Shown piece after piece: positions 57,277 through 64,000 of a stretch of 64,000 bases of DNA; the first letter of the stretch is position 1, and every line of letters starts with the position of its first letter. The notes under the pieces are model-generated. The model saw only the letters and a program-made list of their open reading frames with translations, was not told the DNA's origin and searched no databases. A program made the translations under genes and the position numbers. The DNA comes from CAWBVG01 sp963792175 (lineage in GTDB: Bacteria; Acidobacteriota; Vicinamibacteria; Vicinamibacterales; CAVVIG01), in NCBI GenBank assembly GCA_963792175.1, contig CAWBVG010000052.1, positions 1 through 64,000 on the forward strand. Direction: 5' to 3'.

Positions 57277-59063
57277 TGCCACTCCAGCAGTACTGCGTCG
57301 GCGTCCACGAGCTCGCCCTCGCGGCATCGTATCGCGGCGACGATGCCGGCGTCGGCGGCGCGGACTGGCAGCTCCATTTTCATCGCCTCGAGCAGCACGA
57401 GGACGTCGCCTTTCTTCACCGCGTCGCCGGGCTTGACGTTGATGCGGAGGACCGTGGCCGGCATCGGCGCGGTCACCGCTCCGCCGGCGCCGTCGCCGCC
57501 GACCTCCGTCCCGGCGCCAGCTGACCTCCGTCCCCGCCCGTCGACGCTCCGTCCCAGCCGTGCGCTGCCGTCGCCGCCTGCGACCTCGGGCTCCCCGCCG
57601 GCGACCTCCGTCCGCGCGCCAGGCAACCTCCGTCCCACGGCGAAGTCCCACGGATCTCTGGAGACGCTCGGCGCCGACGATGGCGGTCGAGTGATCGACA
57701 ACCGCGGGGCTTTCGGCGGCAAGCCTGGCGCCTTCGCGATCCAGAAAACCCGTGTCGATCCGGCCCTCGCGGAATTCGGGCAGCTCCAGGACTGCGGATG
57801 AGAAACGGCACGTTCGTCCGCACGCCCTCGATGTCGAGGCACGCGCAGCGCCGCGGCCAGACGATTGATCGCCAACGGACGCGACTCCGCGGTCGCGATC
57901 ACTTTGGCGAGCATCGGATCGTAGTAGACGGAGATCTCGCTGCCCTCGGCGACACCGGAATCGATGCGGACACCGGGAATGTGCGGCGCGCGGTAGACGG
58001 ACAATCGCCCGGCTTGCGGCAGAAAGCCCTGCGCCGGATCCTCGGCGTACACGCGAGCCTCGATCGCGTGGCCCCGCTGCGCGATCTGCGCCTGCGTCCA
58101 CGGCAGCGGTTCACCCGACGCGACGATCAGCTGCGCGCGCACGAGATCCAGCCCGGTGACCTGTTCGGTGACCGGATGCTCCACCTGCAGCCGCGTATTC
58201 ATTTCCAGGAAATAAAACGACGGACCATCGACCAGAAACTCGATCGTGCCGGCGTTGCGGTACTCGACGGTGCGCGCCAACGCGACCGCGGCCGTCGTCA
58301 TGCGCGCCCGCAACTCCGGCGTCAGCGCCGGCGACGGGCTTTCCTCGATGACCTTCTGGTGGCGTCTCTGCACCGAGCACTCGCGCTCGAAGAGGTGGAC
58401 GGCCTGACCGTGGTTGTCCGCGAACACCTGGATCTCGACGTGGCGCGCCGCGTCGATGAGCTTCTCGACGTAGAGCGTCCCGTCGCCGAACGCGGCCGTC
58501 GCCTCACGACGCGCGGCCTCGATGGCCTGCGTGATGTCGGCCGCGTCGGTGACACGACGCATGCCTTTGCCGCCGCCGCCGGCGGAGGCTTTGATCAAGG
58601 CCGGCAGCCCGATGCGATCGATCGCCGCCGCGATGCCGCGATCGGACTGATCGTCCAGCGTCTCGCCGGGGACGACCGGCACGCCAGCGGCGGCGGCGAG
58701 CCGCCGCGCCTCGATCTTCGATCCCATGCGCGCGATGGCCTGCGACGGCGGCCCGACGAAGATGATGCCCGCCGCCGCGCACGCCTCCGCAAAGCGTGGG
58801 TTCTCGGACAGAAACCCATAGCCTGGGTGAATGGCGTCAGCGCCGGCCGACTGGGCCGCCCGGATGATGCCGGGAATCGACAGGTAACTGTCCGAAGCGG
58901 GTGCTGGCCCAATGGCGATGGCCCGATCGGCGATCAACGTGTGCGGCGCTCCAGCGTCGGCCGACGAGTAGACCGCGACGCTTTCGACGCCGAGCTCGCG
59001 GCACGACCGAATGATCCGCACCGCAATCTCACCGCGATTCGCGATGAGCAGCCGCTTCATCAT
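57273..59063 (-). CDS. liuD: Methylcrotonyl-CoA carboxylase biotin-containing subunit
   Basis: About 595 residues from MMKRLLIANRGEIAVRII. The biotin carboxylase domain has HPGYGFLSENPRFAEACAAA, the ATP-grasp loop KASAGGGGKGMRRV, EMNTRLQVEHPVTE and HAIEARVYAEDPAQGFLPQA. A low-complexity linker rich in GTEV and GG repeats (57480-57640) leads to the biotinyl domain, LLEAMKMELPVRAADAG with the biotinylated Lys. Frames break near 57850 and 57760, and perhaps once more in the linker. The reading frame is open upstream through liuC with no stop between. Confidence 0.9.
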   Translation of the reverse strand: MMKRLLIANRGEIAVRIIRSCRELGVESVAVYSSADAGAPHTLIADRAIAIGPAPASDSYLSIPGIIRAAQSAGADAIHPGYGFLSENPRFAEACAAAGIIFVGPPSQAIARMGSKIEARRLAAAAGVPVVPGETLDDQSDRGIAAAIDRIGLPALIKASAGGGGKGMRRVTDAADITQAIEAARREATAAFGDGTLYVEKLIDAARHVEIQVFADNHGQAVHLFERECSVQRRHQKVIEESPSPALTPELRARMTTAAVALARTVEYRNAGTIEFLVDGPSFYFLEMNTRLQVEHPVTEQVTGLDLVRAQLIVASGEPLPWTQAQIAQRGHAIEARVYAEDPAQGFLPQAGRLSVYRAPHIPGVRIDSGVAEGSEISVYYDPMLAKVIATAESRPLAINRLAAALRVPRHRGRADERAVSHPQSWSCPNSARAGSTRVFWIAKAPGLPPKAPRLSITRPPSSAPSVSRDPWDFAVGRRLPGARTEVAGGEPEVAGGDGSARLGRSVDGRGRRSAGAGTEVGGDGAGGAVTAPMPATVLRINVKPGDAVKKGDVLVLLEAMKMELPVRAADAGIVAAIRCREGELVDADAVLLEWQ

Positions 59064-59950
59064 CGCGGCGCTGATTCGGCACAAGGACACGAAGGACACA
59101 AAGGTGAAAACCATATCAGATTTCTCTTCTTCGGTGTCCTTTGTGTCCTTGTGTCGACGGCCTGAGACCAGCTTGCGCGCTCGTTTTTCCAGAAACGCCC
59201 GCAGGCCCTCCTGTCCTTCCTCCGACACACGCCGTCCCGCGATGGCGGCGGCGGTCATCGGCATCGCTTCCGGAACGGACCGTCCCCAGACCTGCGGGAT
59301 GAGCGCTTTCGCGGCAGCGATCGCTTCAGGACCTGCCGTCAGCAGTTCGCGGACGTAGCGTTCGACCGCCGCATCCAGCTCCGCGGCCGGCACGACCGCA
59401 TGAACGAGCCCGATCTCTCGCGCGCGCGCGGCCGGGAAACGCGCGCCGGTGAGAAACAGTTCGCGCGCGGCCGAGCGGCCGATTTTCGCGAGCGCGAACG
59501 GCGAGATCACGGCGGGCAGAATCCCGAGCTTGACCTCGGTGAAACCGAAAATCGCCGACTCTTCGGCCACGACGATGTCGCACACCGCGGCCAGGCCGGC
59601 GCCGCCGCCGAGCGCGGCGCCCTGAACGCGGCCGACGAGCGGCACGGGCAGCGCGTCGATCGCACCGAACATCCGCGACATCGCCATCGCGTCCCGCAGG
59701 TTTTCTTCTTCAGTGAATTCGACCGTCTTCGACATCCACGTCACGTCCGCCCCGGCGCAGAACGTCTTGCCGGCGCCAGACAGCACGACGACGCGCACGT
59801 CTCCTTGCTCCGCCGCCTCGCGCGTCGCGGCCGCCCACGCGGTCAGCTCCGCGATGACCTCTTCGTTGAAGGCGTTGCGCACTTCGGGGCGATTGAGGAT
59901 CAGGTGCTCGACGGCGCCGTCCCGTCGCGTATCAGATGGGTGTAGCTCAT
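59064..59950 (-). CDS. liuC: Enoyl-CoA hydratase/methylglutaconyl-CoA hydratase
   Basis: About 290 residues as drawn. The start at 59950 (MSYTHLIRDGT) needs one base correction before AVEHLILNRPEVRNAFNEEV; an in-frame ATG at 59986 is an alternative. Crotonase motifs are FCAGADVTWMSKTVEFTEEE, ALGGGAGLAAVCDIVVAEES and GFTEVKLGILPAVISPFALA with the oxyanion glycines. The domain ends at about FLEKRARKLVSG. The frame then stays open through the inverted repeat 59081-59152 into liuD, so the end here is only the liuD start. Context in the liu cluster favours 3-methylglutaconyl-CoA hydratase. Confidence 0.88.
59081..59152. repeat. Inverted repeat between liuC and liuD, open in frame
   Basis: Arms ACAAGGACACGAAGGACAC (59081-59099) and GTGTCCTTTGTGTCCTTGT (59134-59152), complementary with one mismatch over 19 bases. 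In the minus-strand frame the pair encodes HKDTKDTEEEKSDMVFTFVS and FVSLC, without a stop. Confidence 0.85.
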
Positions 59951-59994
59951 GCCACCGTACGTCTTCCTTATGTCCTTTGTTTCCATAGTACGTT

Positions 59995-61539
<1,545 letters not shown>

Positions 61540-61645
61540 TCGATCGCGATTGGCCAGGAAAACCGGATCGGCGGGGTCGATGTGGGTGTCGGAGGAAGCA
61601 TCGGTTGTCCGGGCTGTCGTCAGTCGCGAGGTTCAGCGCTCAGCG

Positions 61646-61816
61646 TCACCAGCCGCAGCAGTCGGTCTTGAACCCGCAGGCGGGACAGCGCCAGACGGCG
61701 TGCATCCGGTACATCTCCGCCACGCCGCATCGCTCGCAGATCATCTTGTCGACCGGTGGCGACGTGACTTTGAGCGGCGTTGGCTGGGCCGGTTTCGGGG
61801 TTTGGGAATCGCCCAT
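61646..61816 (-). CDS. Small zinc-ribbon protein
   Basis: About 56 residues from ATG 61816. Two Cys pairs, MICERCGVAEMYRM and WRCPACGFKTDCCGW, form a zinc ribbon preceded by a flexible proline-rich stretch (TPKPAQPTPLKVTSPPVDK). Typical of small cytoplasmic accessory proteins; function unknown. It precedes liuB on the same strand by about 110 bases. Confidence 0.7.
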   Translation of the reverse strand: MGDSQTPKPAQPTPLKVTSPPVDKMICERCGVAEMYRMHAVWRCPACGFKTDCCGW

Positions 61817-61869
61817 GCGCGCGATTATCGCACGCACCGTCACAGCCGATGTGGGCCGCGACGAGGCTG

Positions 61870-61929
61870 TAGCGTTATAAAACGCTAAACTAAACTGTGT
61901 ATTGACACATTGCGCTATATTGCTACACT
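61870..61929 (+). promoter_or_regulatory. Promoter and candidate operator of the NtrC-type gene
   Basis: TTGACA (61902-61907), 16 bases, TACACT (61924-61929) is a likely -35/-10. The start point would fall at about 61936, two bases before the ATG at 61938, so the mRNA may be leaderless; no Shine-Dalgarno is seen. TAGCGTTATAAAACGCTA (61870-61887), a palindrome with seven-base arms, lies just upstream. Confidence 0.6.
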
Positions 61930-61937
61930 TGAGCAGT

Positions 61938-63360
61938 ATGAGTCAGAAATCGAAGCGGCGCGTGCTCGCCATAGACGACGAGCCGGCGATGACCGAGTGG
62001 CTCAAAATCCTGCTGGAGCACGCGGGATACGAGGTTCGGACGGCACTGATTGGCACCCGCGGGGAAGAGCTGTTCCGGACGTGGAAGCCGGACGCCGTCG
62101 TGACCGACATGATGCTGCCCGACGTGGACGGCATCGAGCTCGTCCGCAAGTTCAAGCAGATCGACGAGGAAGCCGAAGTCATCGTGATCACCGGTCAGGG
62201 CAACATTCCGCGGTCGGTGGAGGCGGTCAAGGCCGGCGCGTTCGACTTTCTGGAAAAGCCGGTCGACGCCGAGCGCCTGCTCGACAAGCTCGAGAAGGCG
62301 ATCAAGCAGAAGACGCTGATCGACGAGAACGAGCAGCTGAAGGCGAAGCTGCAGGACCGCTACAAGTTCCAGAACGTCATCGGCAAGAGCAAGAAGATGC
62401 AGGAGCTCTTCGAGCTGATCGAAAGCGTGGCGGCGAGCGAGGCGAACATCCTCATTCAGGGCGAGAACGGCACCGGCAAGGAGCTGATCGCCAACGCCAT
62501 CCACTACAACAGCAAGCGCTCCAAGGGTCCGTTCATCAAGATCAACTGCGCCGCCATTCCGAAGGATCTCATCGAGTCCGAGCTGTTCGGCTACAAGAAA
62601 GGCGCCTTCACCGGCGCGACGATGGACAAGGAAGGCCTGTTCGAGATGGCGGAGGGCGGATCGCTGCTGCTCGACGAAATCGGCGAGATGCCGCCGTACC
62701 TCCAGACCAAGCTGCTCCGCGTGCTGCAGGAGCGCGAATACCGGCCGATCGGCAGCGATCGCATCGTCCACGTGGACTTCCGGCTGATCTGCGCGACGAA
62801 CATCGATCTCGACATGGCGCTGCGCGAAGGGCGGCTGCGCGAGGACCTGTATTTCCGCATCAATACCATCACGCTGCGCGTGCCGCCGCTGCGCGAGCGG
62901 ACCGAAGACATCCCGCTGCTGTGCGACTACTTCCTCGACAAGTTCCGTCAGCGGTATCAGAAGAACGTGAAGACGCTGGCGCCGTCGGTGTATCACCTGC
63001 TCATCCGCAATCGCTGGCCCGGCAACGTCCGCGAGCTCGAAAACGCCATCGAGCGCGCGGTGCTGGTCGCGAAGGGCGGCGAGATCGCGGTTGCCGATCT
63101 GCCGGAATCCATCCGCGAGGAGTCGACGAGCGTCCACCGATTTCGTGATTCCGCCTCACCGGACGCTGGCGGAGATCGAGAAGATGGCCATCCTGCAGAC
63201 GCTCCAGCGCACGAACTGGAACAAGCAGGAAGCGGCGCAGATACTGGGGCTGTACCGGCCGACGCTGTACAGCAAGATGAAGAAGCACGACATCCGCGAC
63301 GCCGGCAAAGCCGCGCGCACGCCGACGTCGCCGCCCGCCGACCTCCCGCCGCCACGCTAA
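61938..63360 (+). CDS. Sigma-54-dependent NtrC-family response regulator
   Basis: About 474 residues. Receiver domain residues 1-125: RRVLAIDDEPAMTEWLKILL, phosphorylated Asp in VVTDMMLPDVDG and Lys in FLEKPVDAERL. The AAA+ domain has Walker A QGENGTGKELIA, the sigma-54 contact loop GAFTGAT, Walker B SLLLDEIGEMP and the arginine-finger region ALREGRLREDLYFRINTI. The C-terminal Fis-type helix-turn-helix reads WNKQEAAQILGLYRPTLYSK. One frame break lies near 63145. The cognate kinase is not in the window. Confidence 0.95.
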
Positions 63361-63398
63361 TCTCAGCGGTACCAGTCACCTCATCCAGACGAAAAACG

Positions 63399-63443
63399 CG
63401 CGCTGCGTCTCGAAACCTGACGGGGTCTTCGGGACGCAGCGCG
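63399..63443 (-). terminator. Hairpin with T run on the minus strand
   Basis: Eleven-base arms CGCGCTGCGTC and GACGCAGCGCG with an inner CGAA/TTCG extension. On the minus strand it is followed by TTTTT, the form of an intrinsic terminator, although no minus-strand gene is seen upstream. On the plus strand it follows the NtrC-type gene by 38 bases and may act there as a bidirectional terminator. Confidence 0.5.
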
Positions 63444-63546
63444 GCAACCTCGTGCGATCGCTCACGGCCGATCGCCGCGCGTCGTGGCACATAACTTGTA
63501 GAAACGCTGCGGCGTAGGGCGGCTTCTGCCAAGAGGAGGCGTCGTG

Positions 63547-63826
63547 ATGGGAAACTCGCGGGCGATGGCGGCGGCGATTGTCGGTGCGGTGGTTGGCGGC
63601 GTGGCCGGGTATCTGTTCTTTACCGGATGACGGACGGAGGCTGCGGCGACAACTCGAGCCGGCGCTCGACGACTTCGCGCGCGAGCTCAACAGTTTCCGA
63701 TCGACGGTCAACAAGGCGGCCGGCGTCGCGAGCGAGGGCTGGAAGCTCCTGAACGAAGCGATGGGCGACAGCGGCCAGGCGGCGCAATCGCGCTATCCGA
63801 GCGCACGCCAGACGTCTCCATTCTGA
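63547..63826 (+). CDS. Small membrane protein, YtxH-like
   Basis: About 93 residues. AGGAGG lies seven bases before the ATG. The N-terminus MGNSRAMAAAIVGAVVGGVA, GYLFFT is one membrane segment. A base correction near 63620 continues it as DDGRRLRRQLEPALDDFARE, FRSTVNKAAGVASEGWKLLN, a charged helix as in YtxH/DUF proteins. Without correction it would stop after 27 residues. Envelope-associated; function unknown. Confidence 0.65.
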
Positions 63827-63836
63827 GGTGAGCGAC

Positions 63837-63956
63837 ATGTCAGGTGAACTCGGAACGACCAATCTGCTGCTCGGCATCATGGCCGCGGTCAGCGTCCTCG
63901 AGGCGCTGGTGATCATCGGCATGGGCGTCGCCGGCTTCATGGTCTACGGAAGGTGA
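63837..63956 (+). CDS. Small hydrophobic protein, 39 residues
   Basis: MSGELGTTNLLLGIMAAVSV, LEALVIIGMGVAGFMVYGR: one membrane segment with a short polar head. It is ten bases downstream of the preceding gene, with GAGGTGAG before the ATG. TGATG overlap with the next start suggests an operon of envelope microproteins. Confidence 0.55.
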   Translation: MSGELGTTNLLLGIMAAVSVLEALVIIGMGVAGFMVYGR

Positions 63957-64000
63957 TGGAGCTCGTCGCGGGGCTCGAAACCCGCCAGGTCGCGCCGGCG
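63956..64000 (+). CDS. Start of a gene cut by the window end
   Basis: ATG at 63956 overlaps the preceding stop as TGATG and reads MELVAGLETRQVAPA to the window edge. Too short to identify. Confidence 0.35.
   Translation, partial: MELVAGLETRQVAPA

Overview
The window is high in G+C and reads as a chromosomal stretch of a soil-type acidobacterium, possibly of the Vicinamibacteria; the class is inference. Pointers are two DUF3738/TIGR03435 domains, an Acidobacteria-type VWFA-related protein (TIGR03436 type), two Oar-like TonB-dependent receptors with carboxypeptidase-regulatory domains, paired CRTAC1/ASPIC-UnbV proteins and a PSCyt/DUF1549/DUF1553/DUF1501 operon. I found no rRNA, tRNA, CRISPR array, phage or transposase gene.

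A caution governs the whole annotation. About half of the genes are split between reading frames, yet the protein motifs continue directly in the next frame with no loss of conserved residues. Single-base indel errors in a long-read consensus explain this better than mass gene decay. I therefore give each gene as one feature over its full extent and say where the frame breaks.

Layout. 1-8.0 kb (minus): two translationally coupled CRTAC1-like secreted proteins, a TonB-dependent receptor with a double terminator, and a LacI regulator with a palindromic operator before the receptor. 8.1-15.2 kb (plus): a four-gene operon of cytochrome/WD40, pre-peptidase-type, DUF1549/DUF1553 and DUF1501 proteins. 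15.2-18.5 kb: a lower-G+C island with a G8-domain/beta-helix protein. 18.7-25.7 kb: DUF1801 protein, then on the minus strand an alpha/beta hydrolase, a TPR-CHAT caspase-like protease, a membrane protein and a beta-propeller, and a divergent secreted protein. 25.7-33.5 kb: AlkZ-related protein, class V aminotransferase, DUF4159 protein, metallo-beta-lactamase-fold hydrolase, small secreted proteins and an MFS transporter.

33.5-42.0 kb (plus): BlaI repressor with a near-ideal operator-promoter, M56 peptidase fused to DUF3738, a second DUF3738 protein, a TonB-dependent receptor and a VWFA protein, closely spaced or overlapping. 42.1-45.6 kb: nucleotidyltransferase/EEP pair, BACON lipoprotein, methyltransferase. 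45.7-52.8 kb (plus): a tightly overlapping run of M28 peptidase, ankyrin protein, AcuI-type reductase, YbhB protein, gluconate-dehydrogenase subunit 3 and GMC oxidoreductase, followed by an outer-membrane barrel protein.

52.9-56.4 kb: M48 protease, ferritin-like protein, small ribbon-helix-helix-like protein, prepilin-like protein and an unusual ferredoxin. 56.4-61.5 kb (minus): a liuBCDE leucine/isovalerate catabolism cluster (methylcrotonyl-CoA carboxylase beta, methylglutaconyl-CoA hydratase, carboxylase biotin subunit, HMG-CoA lyase). 61.6-64.0 kb: zinc-ribbon protein, an NtrC-family regulator and small membrane proteins. Several intergenic inverted repeats of distinct families are scattered through the right half, some running into coding sequence.
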